Made by a program: the position numbers and the translations under genes | Notes under the pieces: model-generated | What the model saw: the letters and a program-made list of their open reading frames with translations, nothing else | Database searches by the model: none | Told to the model about the DNA's origin: nothing | DNA from: Phyto melanocephala | Lineage: Eukaryota; Arthropoda; Insecta; Diptera; Rhinophoridae | Length of the DNA: 64,000 nt | Direction of reading: 5' to 3' | NCBI GenBank assembly: GCA_941918925.1 | Contig: OW799237.1 | Span: 89,253,015 to 89,317,014, forward strand | Shown: one piece after another, positions 11,908 through 24,410 of the stretch | Layout: each line of letters opens with the position of its first letter | Numbering within the stretch: position 1 is the stretch's first letter

Positions 11908-13479
11908 TTTTTTGTTTGTTAGCTGTAGATTTAAAGTCTAATAAATATAAAATTATAAAGTTTATAGGTAATTAGTGTTATACTTGTTGTACTATGCCAA
12001 TTTTATTTTTCAATTAATTTTAATTTTTAATTTTTTAAGTGAAATTAATATGGGATTGGATATTTTCCGTAATAGATTAAAAATACAAACACACACATGC
12101 ATATCATTTATCTAAGTTTTATTGTAACGTAAACGAATTTTTTATAATTGTAATTTGAGGAAAAATCAAATTATAAAGGCAAAGTATTTTACGCTATCAA
12201 GGGAGATACGTTATCATTATATTAAGAAATATTAAAAACAAATCTTTCCAAACATATGTGTGTAGATGTGCATGCGTAAATTTGTATAATCTTAAAACTT
12301 ATAAAACACTACCTAAAAATAATTCGCCAAATTTTAATTTCTTTTATATTAAATTATATTGTAAAAATAAATAAATAACGTCGCAGACTGTACATTTTTA
12401 TAAATACCTATAAGGCCCATAGCATAGCAAAGCTACCAAAGTATTCTCACAATATTAGCTTTTGAAATTAACACATTTTTTTTTAATATTTCTTAAATTA
12501 AATCCGTAGCCATACTTACATTAAATATTTATAAAAATAATTTTTAAAGCAAATTTTATAAAAGCCACATTATTTATGTATGTTTGTACATATTCTTGTG
12601 CAAATATTATATGTAATTCTTTTATTAATAACAAAAGAAAACAGCAGACGTTTTTCAATAGATAATCCGATAATTGTTTACAAATTATTTGTACCTAGGT
12701 ACATACATATATATTTTCCATACACAATACTATGGAAGTAATAAAACAGTGGCAAAAACATTGTGTCACTTTTATTAAACAACCCTCCCTCTGTCATTTG
12801 GAACCAGCTGATAGGTACTAGGTGGTGAAATTTTAATTTAAATCGTGATGAATATTAAAATTTTGGTCGTTATTAAATGCTTTTAAATTTTATTTTTCAT
12901 TCTTAAGTTAATAAAAATTATTTTTTTTACCTATTGAATAAAATACATATATATTTGTGTTCTATTTATGAACAACATCTTATCACCTCTATTAGATCGA
13001 TTGCATTTACAAACTCGTTACAAAAAAATTAAATGAATTGTGTATTAATGTTTTAGAATATTCTTTTAATAATTTTTTTATAGTATTACAACTACTAACA
13101 TCTGATTAATTAAATAAAGAAAGTACTAAAGTACACAGTTATAAGTTTAAGTTTTATTAATAAGAAACCTTATAACAACTTAAAAGTTATAAGAAATTTA
13201 AAACAGTCACTAAAATGTGTGTTTTAAACAAAAGACCCTCAGTGGTTGATGTTATGCATTTTTCACTAAATAACAAAGTCAATCCTCTTGTCAATAAATT
13301 AAACATTTTCAAGTCAAAGTTTCTTTGTAGAAGATAAGTTGAATATCTAAAAGTTTATAATTTATAATTTTCAAATTTTTGTTTTGATTAATTTGCAATT
13401 TTTTTGTATAAGTTTTAGCAGCACATTGTGTAAATAAGTATCTTGTTCTCTATATTCAGTTTAGATCTTCGGCTAATTA
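11908..13479. other. AT-rich noncoding DNA upstream of the transporter gene
   Basis: No coding exon is recognisable. The proximal few hundred bases should hold the transporter promoter and 5' leader, but I see no distinctive core element. The rest is A/T runs. Confidence 0.5.
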
Positions 13480-13830
13480 AGGGGTATTAGGCACGGCTAC
13501 ACTTAATTGTCTTCTCACAAATGTAATTAACATGCTGTTTGAATAAAGGTTTTTTGTCAAGGATTACTCCTAAATATTAAATTTCCTCCTTCAATGGAAT
13601 AATTGTTCCCCTAGACGATAAATATCTAGTAGAAAGGCGTTTTCGTGATTTGTTAAATGCAAGAAAAAATCGCTTGAGATTTATCGTCATCTAATCTAAG
13701 ATTATTTTCCATTCTCCTCCGTGCAAAAAGTTACATCATGGTATCTACTTATAAGTAGAGTAATATCAGATGTACTATATATCGAGTATAGTGTAGGGGA
13801 TGATACCGTTCCTTAAGGTCAGCCTACAAG
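13480..13830 (-). mobile_element. Jockey-type LINE reverse transcriptase relic
   Basis: On the minus strand, broken frames read peptide segments typical of the C-terminal half of jockey-clade reverse transcriptases. They run from a degenerate 'SSPTLYSIY-SDI' stretch (after the PQGS motif) through 'LSSRGTIIPLKEEI' to 'YLGVILDKK-LFKQHVNYIC'. Several frameshifts and stops interrupt it, so it is a dead fragment with no ends visible. Confidence 0.72.
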
Positions 13831-15482
13831 AATTTGAATTGGAAATTTGTTATTGATAGATACAACATACATATGCACGTTTATCTAAAAAGTTTTAGAT
13901 GGTTTTGTATATAAATTGGAAAATTAAACGTATTGAATTTGTAGACTAGTCCATCAATCCAGATTGAGTCAAAAACTTCATCGATATCAAGAAAACGACT
14001 AAGGTACTTTTTCGATTACTTTTATAATTTTATCTCTCATATAACCTTTTTCTTAAAACCCACTTAAAAGACATAATTGACTTTAAAAAATTTTTATTTA
14101 AATAGGATAGTGTACAAATATATTTCTTAAAATCGCATCACAAAAATAATTAAAAAACAGTTTTTAATTCGATATAATTTTGATATATGTATGTACATAA
14201 GCAAGTGTTTTGATAAACAAAATTTTATTTTAAATTATTGATTTTACATTGCTAATAAAGAAGTAACATGCGAAGTGACATACTAATTTGTAGAAAATGG
14301 TATGGCAATTTTTTAAACCAATGAATTATTATTGATTTATTTAAGTTTTTTTATTTAAATTTATATACATAGATAATTTTATATATCGTATTAAACTTAC
14401 TAATTCTGGTTTAAGTGAGGAAGTGATAAAAAGTTTATTCATAACAAATTAACCATCTCTGGTTTAAAAGAGGAAACGGAAAATATACAGTTTTAGAGGT
14501 GAGAATAATTGACAAATATCTGTGGCAATAATTAAAATCTGCTTATATCTGTTTTTAAAGTTTTTTCAGGAGAGCAGTTTTAAATTTTTAAAATGATTTT
14601 TAAAAATTAATTTTAAAAATTGAATTCTATGCTATACAAATTATAGAGCAAATTCATTTTCGTAAATTTAGCAAAATTATAAGTTAAAATAAGTTATTCC
14701 AAATGATTTTTACCAAAAAAATGAAATTTCGTAAATATACGAGTTAAAGTCATTCTACTTGTGGCAATCGATATATGTATACATAAGTTGCAATTATTAT
14801 TATTTTTTATGAACTGTTTTATTTGCCGTAATGGCTTATACTATGTTCACACAGGCGCCTTAATTGTCAATTTATAATATTATCGCAATTTAAGGCCTTA
14901 TTGAGCTCAATTTACCATACTAAAAATGATTGTTAAATTGAGCAATATATACTTAATTGTTTCACTTATTGTCTAAAACTCGAAACACAACTCTTGAGAA
15001 GTATGTTCAGTGAGAAGAAAATTCTATAGGTGGCATTTCTAATGTCAAACAAATAAAAATACAAAAAATAAAAATTAAGAAAATGGAAAATTTTTTATGA
15101 AAATTTTAAAAAAAATGTTTAAATAAATTCAAATACATGAATATAAGTATATATATGTATAAATATAATTGCAAATATATTTCATCAACAGGAAAAACGC
15201 TAAAAAGAAGGCATTATTTGATTTGGTATCAATACATTGTATTTTTACTGCTATCAAATGCTAATGGAGTAAGATAAATTGAGTATGTGTGAACACTTAT
15301 TTTAATTGCTCAATCAACACTTAATTGAAACAATTAAAAATATCTGTCTGAACAGGGTATTAAACTGTTTGAATTAAATTAAATAAATAAAATATGTAGT
15401 GTTGGAGAGCATTTAATGTTATATTTTTAAATTAAAATGAAATTTGAATATTGGTTGATTCATTTTGTATATACGAGAATTC
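13831..15482. other. AT-rich noncoding DNA, nothing recognised
   Basis: I see no open frame with coding character and no clear repeat boundary. There are many poly-A/T runs and short inverted motifs. Confidence 0.5.
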
Positions 15483-15664
15483 TACATTTATTCATCAGGT
15501 AGTCTTGATTTGTCAGCTGATTATTTATTTTTTTTCTTTCATTATATTAAATTTCAGCTGTCAAAGTCAATGGATATAAAATAATTTTCTCTCTACTCTA
15601 ATTTTTTTTCAAATGTCAAACTTTTCAAACAACAAAGCTGTTGACACTTTTGTGTGAAGGTTAT
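15483..15664. mobile_element. Truncated copy of the CAAGGCATATTTATTCATCAGGTA MITE
   Basis: It begins within the terminus (TTTATTCATCAGGTAGTC) and continues through the same internal landmarks as the full copy at 52023-52231: TCAGCTGATTATTT, ATTTCAGCTGTCA, then TTTCAAATGTCAAAC. The far terminus is lost. It sits next to a complete copy in the opposite orientation. Confidence 0.7.
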
Positions 15665-15672
15665 AAAAAAGA

Positions 15673-15880
15673 CAAGGCATATTTATTCATCAGGTAATTG
15701 CAGTTCCGAGAGAATTTTTTGTTTATATTTTTTATATATGCAGTTTGACATTTGAAATAAATTAGAAAAGAGAGAAAATTGTTTTTTAATTATGCATTTT
15801 GACAGCTGAAACTTAAAATAAGTGTTGAAAAAAATAATCAGCTGGCGAATCAAGAGTACCTGATGAATAAATATGCCTTG
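15673..15880. mobile_element. hAT-type MITE with 8-bp target duplication
   Basis: A 208-bp element with inverted termini CAAGGCATATTTATTCATCA..., flanked on both sides by the 8-bp direct repeat AAAAAAGA (15665-15672 and 15881-15888). It has no coding capacity. The 8-bp duplication is the hallmark of hAT transposition, and a second complete copy at 52023-52231 shows the same feature with a different, more informative duplication. Confidence 0.82.
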
Positions 15881-15979
15881 AAAAAAGATAAACAAAAATT
15901 TGATGAAAATTCTTAGATTTTTAAACTAAACAAGTATAAGAAGTTTTTGAAAAATTGTAAGCATTTTAGTATGTACTCG

Positions 15980-16215
15980 TATATAGCGGAATCTCCCTTA
16001 ACGGACGCTTCCTATAAGCGGACACCTTCTTTCCCGGCAGCGCTCCATGAGGAAAGCATAGCTGGTGCTTTCCCTTAAACGGACTCTTCTCATGATGTTG
16101 ATTTTGAGCCTAAGAATGAATTGCCAAAATGGAGAAAAGATGTTGATTTAAATTTGTAATTTTCTCGTAACCGATCCGGCCCCCTTGTACGGACACATTT
16201 TAATGATCCCTTTGT
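15980..16215. mobile_element. Possible pogo/Tigger-type MITE
   Basis: Repeated 'CTTAACGGAC', 'ATAAGCGGACACC' and 'TACGGACACATTTTAAT' strings resemble the subterminal repeats of pogo/Tigger elements. A short frame between them reads NELPKWRKDVD, but I cannot identify it. Termini and target site are not resolved, so this call is tentative. Confidence 0.35.
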
Positions 16216-17321
16216 AGGTGTTTGCATTGTTACATTATAAATCTTTGTTGATATACATATAGAGTAAAAACTCGACGTTTGAACATATGTACTTGTAACT
16301 GACATACCTCGACTTACATACCTCAGTATTTGCAACATTTAGAAATTCATCTCAATACCTGCAATATTCTTTTCACATGCGTGCAAGTGAATTAACAAGT
16401 GTGTATAAATATAACTCTCAGAATATTTATAATTTTACTTTTAATTTAATTTCAAAGCTCATTTTAAATAAACTCGAAATATGGATGGACAAGAAAAAGC
16501 CTTATTATAGCCTACATACATCTTTTAATAATATTCTAGCATTTTATATTTAAGAATACATACTGGTATTTTTATTTGCTTTGTTAAGTTCAAAATTCAA
16601 TAAACTGGTTTTAAAACCAGTTTGAGCTGGCTCGAAACAATTAATTTGAATTGATTAAAAAATAAAAACACATCTGACAATTCGAATGTTGAGCGACTTT
16701 ATAAAATAAGATCCCCGTTCTTATTACAGTAGTTATGTATGTATATGAACAGCTACCCGGTATATGGTTGTTTATTTTTAAAACTAAATTTAATTGACCG
16801 TTATCAGTTTTAAAACAAATTCTTTTAATTTTTTTTAAATTTAAAGTTGCAGTTATTTTGATTGATTGGATTTAAAAACTACATATGTATAATTTGTGTA
16901 TTAAAACACAATTATCTTCAGACAAAGTCGAAGGCTCATTTTGTTTTATTATTATTTTCATTTTAAATCTGGCTTAAAGCGGTTTTTGAAAAATATTGCT
17001 TTATAAGTCCCCTTGCCTTATCGCAAAAATTAATTTATATTGTTTGCTTCGACATTATTTAATGCTATACTTTTATTAATTTACTTACACTAAGACACTT
17101 GACGTGATTAATACAAAAACAAAAAAGTAACCTCTGCCTAATTCGAGGCAACAATCATGACTAGTAAAATTAGGTTTAAACAAAAATCAAAATTATTACT
17201 CCACTAAATATTTCTAGAGCAATAGAGATACGTACATATGTTCAAAAGAAATTTAAAATTATACGTTCAGTTTTGAAATTTAGATTCATTTTTTTATAGT
17301 TCAGTGAGAGGTTATATTATA

Positions 17322-17857
17322 AAGGGTCCGCCATCTAACGTTTTTTTTTCAACTAGTGCTTATTTTGTAAATGGTAACACTTAGCTCATGTCTGATTTGA
17401 CAGATAATTAGTTTTATCCGTCCGCTGAACGGATATGGTTGTGTATACGCTTGAACAACGCTGTGAAATATTGCGACATTACTTTGGTCGATTTTGCCAA
17501 AAAAAAAATAATTATCTTTTCAGATGAAGCTCATTTTGATCTTGGCGGGTATGTAAACAAGCAAAATTGTCGCATTTGGGGCACAGAAAACCCGCACGCA
17601 TACATTGAAAAGCCGATACACCCAAAACGAGTCACTGTTTGTTGCGAATTTTGGTCCAGAGAAAAATTTTTTCTTCGAAAATGAGCAAGGAGTGGCCGTA
17701 CTCAATGGCGATCGTTATCGGGCCATGTTGAACGAATTTTTGTTTATAAAAATTGAAGAGGAGGATATTGGCAACAGGACGGCGCTACGTGCTACACAGC
17801 CGAAGCTACACTTTTTTATAGCATTTTCAAAAAAAAAAACTTATTTGGCGGACCCTT
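17322..17857 (+). mobile_element. Mariner-like element, internally deleted, copy 1
   Basis: Flanked by TA and bounded by AAGGGTCCGCC / GGCGGACCCTT inverted termini. The ATG at about 17433 starts the usual N-terminus (VVYTLEQRCEILRHY), but a deletion joins it out of frame, within ATTTTGCCAAAAA, to the catalytic-domain segment with FSDEAHFDLGG, NCRIWG and 'NGDRYRAML'. A second deletion removes the end of the transposase. A missing WCG-to-FF segment and a 12-bp loss before QDGAT break the remaining frame. It cannot encode a working transposase. Confidence 0.85.
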
Positions 17858-20492
17858 TATATATTATTTTTATATTAATTAATAAAAGGGAAGGAATTTG
17901 TTTTAATTTTGAAACCAGTTTTTTCGGTTTGCTTATCAGCAATCTTATGTACAATAATACTAGCATAACCCGGACCGAATTTCTGGCCCCAATAATGTTG
18001 TTGCATTGTATTGATTAGGAGATAGATTTTAATATTATATACCACCATTTATTACGTATGCAATAATTATTATGAAAAGTCTTTCTCTCGTATGAGGGTA
18101 CCACTCCCCCATTCACCGATCCAAACCATTTTTGGTTCTAATAAGAATTATAATTATTAAAAGTAGCAGATACTTAAACTAAAAAAAAAAAATAGAGAAT
18201 ACAGTTTTCCATATAAGATATTTAATTTATTTGTTTGGTATAGAGGGGATGCAGGGGTCACCACGTCCTCTTCTTTGTTCCTTTTGATTTGGCGCCCAAA
18301 AAAGGTAAGCTAATATCATAGCCAATTACACAAAATTAAAATTATAGTTCTGCTGGTATGCCAATAAATATATTTTCTTTTAATGGGAGGTACAACGCAC
18401 CCTCATTTAATCATATCTAATTATTTCAATGAATTCTACAATTATTTTTAAAATGTCTCATAGCGGGACTAAGAACTCTAACATTTTTTGTTTCTGAAAT
18501 AAATTATATGTATAATGATTTTTTTGTATGCTTTGATCGTATCGATTTATGGTGGGAATAAGTTAAATAAGATAAACACACAAGGTTTTAAAATTATAGT
18601 TTTCTAGATATCTCACACAATATATTTTCTTTATATTGAAGATGCCACGCCCACTGCACTTTTCCAGCTTATTTTAAACTCAACTATGCAAGCTGTTATT
18701 TTAACATAAATACAACAAACATTTTGAAGACTTTAGGTATTACAGTACTCTGGATGTGCGGCCAAGCTTCTTATTTTGTATGGGAGTTGGGTGCCACACC
18801 CACTTAAAATTAAAATAAAAAATAACCGTTCTTGAAACTAATGAAACTTATTATAAAAAAAAATTAGACACGTCGGTCCATTCATCATCCGATTTTAGAT
18901 ATATTAAAAAAGTGGGCATGGTAAATGTTTATTTCCGTAAAAATCTAAGTTGGGTTATGTCAAGCATTAAAAAAAAATTAGCGAGTGGTGCAGTCGTTCT
19001 TAAGTGATGCGATTACCCATGAACGACGTTTGATTGTTATTTATATAGACATATATTTTTTAATTAATTAACTTTTTTTTATAATTGTAGCATTCATTTT
19101 TAATATTTATGATTAGTTTTAAAAGTAAATTTTCATAGCGGAGTTAAAGCTCAAACCGACATTAACAGTATAAAAATTGGTGAGTAAGCATGACAAGAGA
19201 AAAAGTCGGCACATTATCCTTAATCAACTGCTTAAGTCGGCAGGAACGCAGACTTAAGTTATGCCTCTGTAGGACCTATAAAATCTAAAAATATTAGACA
19301 AGGTAAACTTATAGAGGTCATCTGTTTTTTCAAATAATAAAACAAACCTTAAAGATCAACTTTTTTTAGTTTATAGACATAGTAGCTTTTGCTATATACT
19401 TTCTTGTATATGGTGTCAGTGCATTATATATGTTTTTTGATATTAATCAACTCGTATTTAATCAGCCGACTGTTTTTACTGTTACTAGTGGTGTCAATTT
19501 TTTTTTTGTTCTGTCACAATTAACTTTTTTTTTTTTTGTCTACAATAAATAATCCACAGTTGCAGTTGGTTTAAAACATTAAAAAAACAAAATCAAGAAT
19601 ATTAAGTTTTTTTTTTCAAAAATATATATAAAATTAAAAAAATATAAAAAAGATGTTTAAATTTGCAGGCAAATATACAACAAATTGTTTTTTTTTCACT
19701 ATTGCGTTTGTTACTACGGTGCGTATACTCTATAAATATACTTTGTGCAGAAATTTATATATTTTAGTGGTAACGTGTATTTCACCAATTATTTACATAA
19801 TATGAACATACCTTTAGATATAAAAAACTACAAATGTTTTTTTATAACTTTAAATTCAACACAAAATATTCAGAAAAATCAAGTCGAATATAACCAAAGG
19901 TAAGACTAAAAAAGTTTAAAAAGTAATTTGTTTTAATATGTCAGTACAATATAGGGAAGTCAATTGACCGATGTGCTTGTGGGTATGTTGGCTAATTTAT
20001 TTCAGCCTCAAAACAATTGTTCAACTATATAATTGCATATGCAAATACATACTCTTTTCTTACACGTTGATGAATTGTTTATAACAATTTAATGCAACTT
20101 TTTTTGGAAAAAAATCATAATAATTAATAAATAAGCAGTTCTTGCATGATTTAATGAGAATTCAGTTCAATGCAAAACAAATACAATTGCAAGAAATTTT
20201 CAATTTCGCAATTGCTTAATGTAAAATAAATAAAACAAATATTTTAAATAAAATGCGTTATTAAAAAATTTGTTTTCTAATTAAAATAACGTTTGTACTT
20301 ACAATTTCTTTAAACTTTTGTAAAACACTTTTAAACTGTTTGTTTTCTTTTATACTTTTAAAATTGTTTATTTGTTTTATTAGCTTTTTACTGTTTTTGT
20401 TATTATATTTGTTTCGATGTACTACATCATACTTTGGTTTGTTAAATATAATTTCATGTGCTGAGCACTAGACAATCAAAATTATTTTAAAG
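17858..20492. other. AT-rich DNA with a degenerate repeat relic (about 18230-18960)
   Basis: No gene is recognised. The part at about 18230-18960 contains 'GCCACGCCCACT', 'TGCCACACCCACTT' and 'AGTGGGCATGG' strings like those in the Helitron-like insert at 47289-47811, so it may be an old copy of a related element; no ends are visible. The rest is A/T-rich and featureless. Confidence 0.35.
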
Positions 20493-20524
20493 ATGAGCGA
20501 GGCAACTGCTTACGAATTTATAGG
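20493..20524 (+). CDS. Possible start mini-exon (MSEATAYEFIG...)
   Basis: A short frame of ten codons plus two bases (MSEATAYEFI-G) begins at an ATG preceded by TTTTAAAG and ends exactly at a consensus donor GGGTAAGAAA. It would splice in phase 2 to an exon I cannot find in the window. It lies 1 kb upstream of the coding exon at 21550, so it could start an alternative isoform or belong to another transcript. I do not recognise the peptide; a chance match remains possible. Confidence 0.25.
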
Positions 20525-21549
20525 GTAAGAAATAATCTTTTGTTCTTTCTTAAAAAGTCTCATTATTTTGCTTTGAATGAGTTAATATTAATGGAAGATA
20601 ACAATGAGTGAAAAAAAATTATTAATGTAAAATCGTTTTTTCGCTTGTATATACATATATTTGTTTAATATTTTTTCCTAATCGTTTTTACTTAAATCTT
20701 AATAGGTTTAAATAATAATATAACATACAATAAGATTAATACCTGAGTAAAATAAATTCTTTATTCTATGTGTAGAATGTAGAATTACTAAGCTTTCTAT
20801 AGTTTAATTAACATTCATATATATTTTCTTTAATATGCGTTTTTGTACTTATCTTTTATGAATAATTATTGTTTATATAAAAATATGTTAAACAGAAAAT
20901 AATAGTGATTTCGTTTAGTTAATTATTTTATTTTGTCTTAAACAATTGTATATAATATTTTTGAAAATAACGTTTATACACTGCCTTACCCATTCTTATC
21001 TCATAACAGCTACCTTGCTTATATATCACTACATTAACATCGATTTGAAATACAACAGCTTTTGTATATGTCACTATTGTCAAATTCTGACGTGTTTGCT
21101 TAATTTGTTTTCATTTGTGAATTTCTTATTAAACGGGGTGGAAAGTAATCCGGACTAAAAAAATATGGGAGTAATTTAAAGAAATTATGTACAAAAAAAT
21201 TAGCAAATTAGGAAGTGAGAAAAAATGATTTTACATAAAATAATAAAATAAAAATTGCTTAAAAGACTGCAAAAATTTTTCGTGTTCAAAAATATTGGTT
21301 CTAATTAAAGAGAAAGTGAAAAAATACAATTAATGTGTAAGTTTTCCCTTTTGAAGAAAAGTTGAAAATAGCGGAAAAGAATAAAAAGTTTGTCTCGCCT
21401 GAGTAAAAAATGTAATGAGAGTAGAGTCGGTAATTGCATGTTTGTGTGTATGTTTTTTTTAAAATAAGGAGAATAAAAGAAAAAGCAAATAAAAAAAAAA
21501 AATTTAAAAAAGTTTTTATAAAAAAAAAAATTAGTTAAGTTATAAGAAA
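20525..21549. other. Candidate 5' leader/promoter region of the 21550 gene
   Basis: A/T-rich sequence with no coding signal. The A-rich, less T-rich stretch from about 21150 to 21549 on the plus strand resembles a 5' leader, and an in-frame TAG at 21532 confines the reading frame to the ATG at 21550. No core promoter motif is obvious. Confidence 0.35.
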
Positions 21550-22500
21550 ATGGGTACCACAAGACCAGCTGCTGTGAAAAAATCACAAGATATATATAAT
21601 GAAAATGACCATGTTTTGGAGAACTCCAATCTAGACACAAAACCTAATACTAATACAAAAACAACAGAAGAAGAAATAACTGTGACTAGTGCAACAAAAA
21701 CAGAAAGTACGTCAGTAATTGCTAATAACACCAGCAACTACACCCACAACACTTATGCCGAAACGGAGTGTAAAAGTTCATCTAACGATGTAGCTGCACA
21801 TAACATTAAATTATTACCTAAAGCATCACCGCCTCCACAAGTTATAACCATACCAGCTAATGAAGCTTCCACAGTTGCTGCAAATACCGCCAAGAAGATA
21901 CGTCGTGCGTTTTCTGTGCCACGAAATCCTTTTCGCTGGTCTCATAAACTGAAAACCTCAGCCAATAACACAAGCAATGATAACAAAAACACTGAAGGAA
22001 CTCAAGATTCGGGTGGTGGAGTTGTAAAAGGTAGAACCAATGGAATTACTGGGATATCTTCCATAACCAAGTCCTACACATTGTCTTCGTGTGTAGGTGG
22101 CAATAGAGAAAGAGCTGATAGTTTTGTATCCCTAAATAACGATGAAAATTGCACCTCTGCCACTATCAGCAACAACATTGCCAACCCCACTTCAATCATA
22201 CACAACAAGGATACCAAACAAACTCAAACGTGCTTACAATCAAAGCAAGACGAAAAAGAAAAGTCTTCTAGCATCTTAAGCAATAGCTCAAACAAGAAGC
22301 TTTCGACTAAATCTAACACGATTAATGGTGTTTCAAGCCTGTCAAATTCGTCTACCTTGCCGACCGGTACTTCATTTTTTTCAACTTTGCCGGCCGGTTC
22401 TACTAGCAGCAATGGCGGTGGTAGTAACAATTATCGTATCTTCAGACGTTCTTCATTTCGTAAATTTTTAAATCGTATTGCACAGCATATGACAGCCTCG
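21550..22500 (+). CDS. First coding exon of a large Asn/Ser/Thr-rich protein, incomplete
   Basis: This 951-nt exon encodes 317 residues and ends at the strong donor TCG|GTAAGT, phase 0. The start ATG has a good context (AGAAAATGG) and an in-frame stop 15 bases upstream. The protein is hydrophilic, low in complexity and rich in Asn, Ser and Thr, with no signal peptide or membrane helix. It has two basic clusters that look conserved rather than random: KKIRRAFSVPRNPFRWSHKL (about 115-134) and YRIFRRSSFRKFLNRIAQHM (about 295-314). Both contain RRxFS/RRSS-type sites that basophilic kinases could phosphorylate (inference). I do not recognise the family. From remembered Drosophila gene order, vulcan (DLGAP/SAPAP family) is one hypothesis, but the characteristic C-terminal domain is not in view. 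No continuing exon is recognisable in the 41 kb downstream. Confidence 0.75.
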
Positions 22501-23410
22501 GTAAGTTTTTTCTATTTCTGCTTACTAATTACATAAATATATTTTGTACAAATTAATACATATATAGATAGGTATGGCAAATTTTAAACTTTTTTTTATC
22601 TTGATTCTACTTTTTGAACTGTTAATTGTTGATAAAAAAAAGAAAGATATTTTCTGATAGTGCCTGATAATATTATTTAATAGAAAATATTTTAATAAAC
22701 GTATTAACATTTTTAATCTAAAATTAATTTCATTTAATCCAAAAATTTTAGATGTATGTAGGTACAAATCTTGCTTTTCACTTCACTATGTTCATGTATT
22801 TATTCATATTTTAAACTTTTGCTTATAAGAGTATGTAGGTATAGTACACTATACATGTGTAAAAACATCTCGTTTTGTGACAAAAGATTGTGTTCAAAGA
22901 TTGTTATCTTTAATAGGATTACCAAAATATCGCTGACCTAAAAAATCCTTTACAAAGAATACCATTTAATAAGGGTATATTGTTTAGTTTTTCAACTAGG
23001 AATAGCAAAGTATAAAAATAAAACAAATACTATTACTCTTTTTTAAAGAAAAATATATTTATTTACTTTTAAAAAGATAAATACCTATTTTGTTTTCTAA
23101 AACAGTTTTTTATAACACATTAAGTCCCATTTTAAACAATATTTACATTAATTCAAAATAATAATACCATTTTTTATATTTTTTTAAATTTTTATTAAAT
23201 GTCGTAACAAATGTGTATAGCGATTGGTTGAAAAATTTAATATACATTAATTTACAGAAATAATTTTGTTTATTTCATTATTTTAGTTTTGATTTATTTC
23301 AAATAATATCAAAATACAAATATTTAAATTAGGTACTGATATTTATTAAAATTTTTAAAATTTAACTAGGGCTATACGTTTTTTAATACTTATTTAGATT
23401 TTACTGTCTA
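22501..23410. other. Start of a presumed long intron, nothing recognised
   Basis: It follows the donor at 22501. A/T-rich sequence with no exon-like frame bounded by splice signals and no identifiable repeat. Confidence 0.45.
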
Positions 23411-23741
23411 AAGGGTCCGCCAAATAACTCCTGTTGAAACCAAATGTTGCCAATATCCTCCTCTTCAATTTTTGTAAACTAAAATTCGTTCAACATGGCC
23501 CGATAACGATCGCCATTGACTACGGCCACTCCTTGCTCATTTTCAAAGAAAAATGGCCAAATTATGCCTCTGGAACAAAATCTGCTTTTTAATGTATGCG
23601 TGCGGGTTTTCTGTGCCCCAAATGCGACAATTTTGCTTGTTTACATACCCGCCAAGATCAAAATGAGCTTTATCTGAAAAGATGATTTTTTTTTTGGCAA
23701 AATGCACTAGTTGAAAAAAAAACGTTAAATGGCGGACTCTT
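23411..23741 (-). mobile_element. Mariner-like element, internally deleted, copy 2
   Basis: Same family as 17322-17857, in reverse orientation and TA-flanked (termini AAGGGTCCGCC and AAGAGTCCGCC). On the minus strand the 5' terminus runs through CAACTAGTGC straight into the ATTTTGCCAAAAA junction, so even the ATG region is lost. The catalytic segment and NIWFQQ then run directly into the 3' terminus. At 331 bp this is the shortest copy and is close to a MITE. Confidence 0.83.
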
Positions 23742-23794
23742 TAGATTATATGCTTAAGGTAAATTTACAAGCTCTGTTGTATTCCTACTTTATA

Positions 23795-24410
23795 CAGTAT
23801 CGGACAAAACTAAATGTTATTTAAGCAAGAACAACCAAAAATGCAGCCACATAACTGATGCACGAAACCGATAATATTTTTTATTGCTTTTAATAATAAA
23901 AAAACTACCTACGAAAAATGCCGTTATTTTTCAAAAATCAAATCAAGTGCGTATTGCATTTAGTTTTTAGTTGTATCCTTTCATTAAACTCGTTTTGAAT
24001 GTTTTTCGTGAGTTATTTATTTACCAAATGTTACGATAAAAATGTTCAGTATATATAAAAGAAAAAATAGCTGATTTTAATATCGGTCTTTTTATTTCTG
24101 TGGGTACTTTGGCTACAGAAAATAAAGGTGGATGTCCGCAAAAATTCAGCAAACGAGATAATACGTTTGTTAAGCAAAGATCCATTTATGTTAACAACCA
24201 CTGCCTCACAATTATCATTAAATGTTGCATCCAGAAAAAGTTCGCGGTAACTGAAAAAATTTAGATGATCTTTCAAGAAATTGAAAATGCCTTTAATGGT
24301 ATTTCTTCTGAGTTATGAAAAATGTAAATATTATTTAATAACATTTTAATTTAACTAATTAACGTTTAATTAGTATTAAGGCTTTGGTGCTAAAGTTTTG
24401 TCCGATACTG
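23795..24410 (-). mobile_element. Tc1-like relic with 17-bp inverted termini
   Basis: CAGTATCGGACAAAACT at the left is matched perfectly by its complement at the right, and each end abuts TA (23793-23794 and 24411-24412), as expected for Tc1/mariner insertion. The minus-strand frame 24276-24046 reads LFLDATFNDNCEAVVV...FAEFLRTSTFIF, which may be a transposase remnant, although I cannot align it securely. Far too short (616 bp) to be autonomous. Confidence 0.7.

Noticed and set aside
22224..22430. Minus-strand frame inside the 21550 exon
   Set aside because: Shadow of the plus-strand frame, which has the better start and donor.
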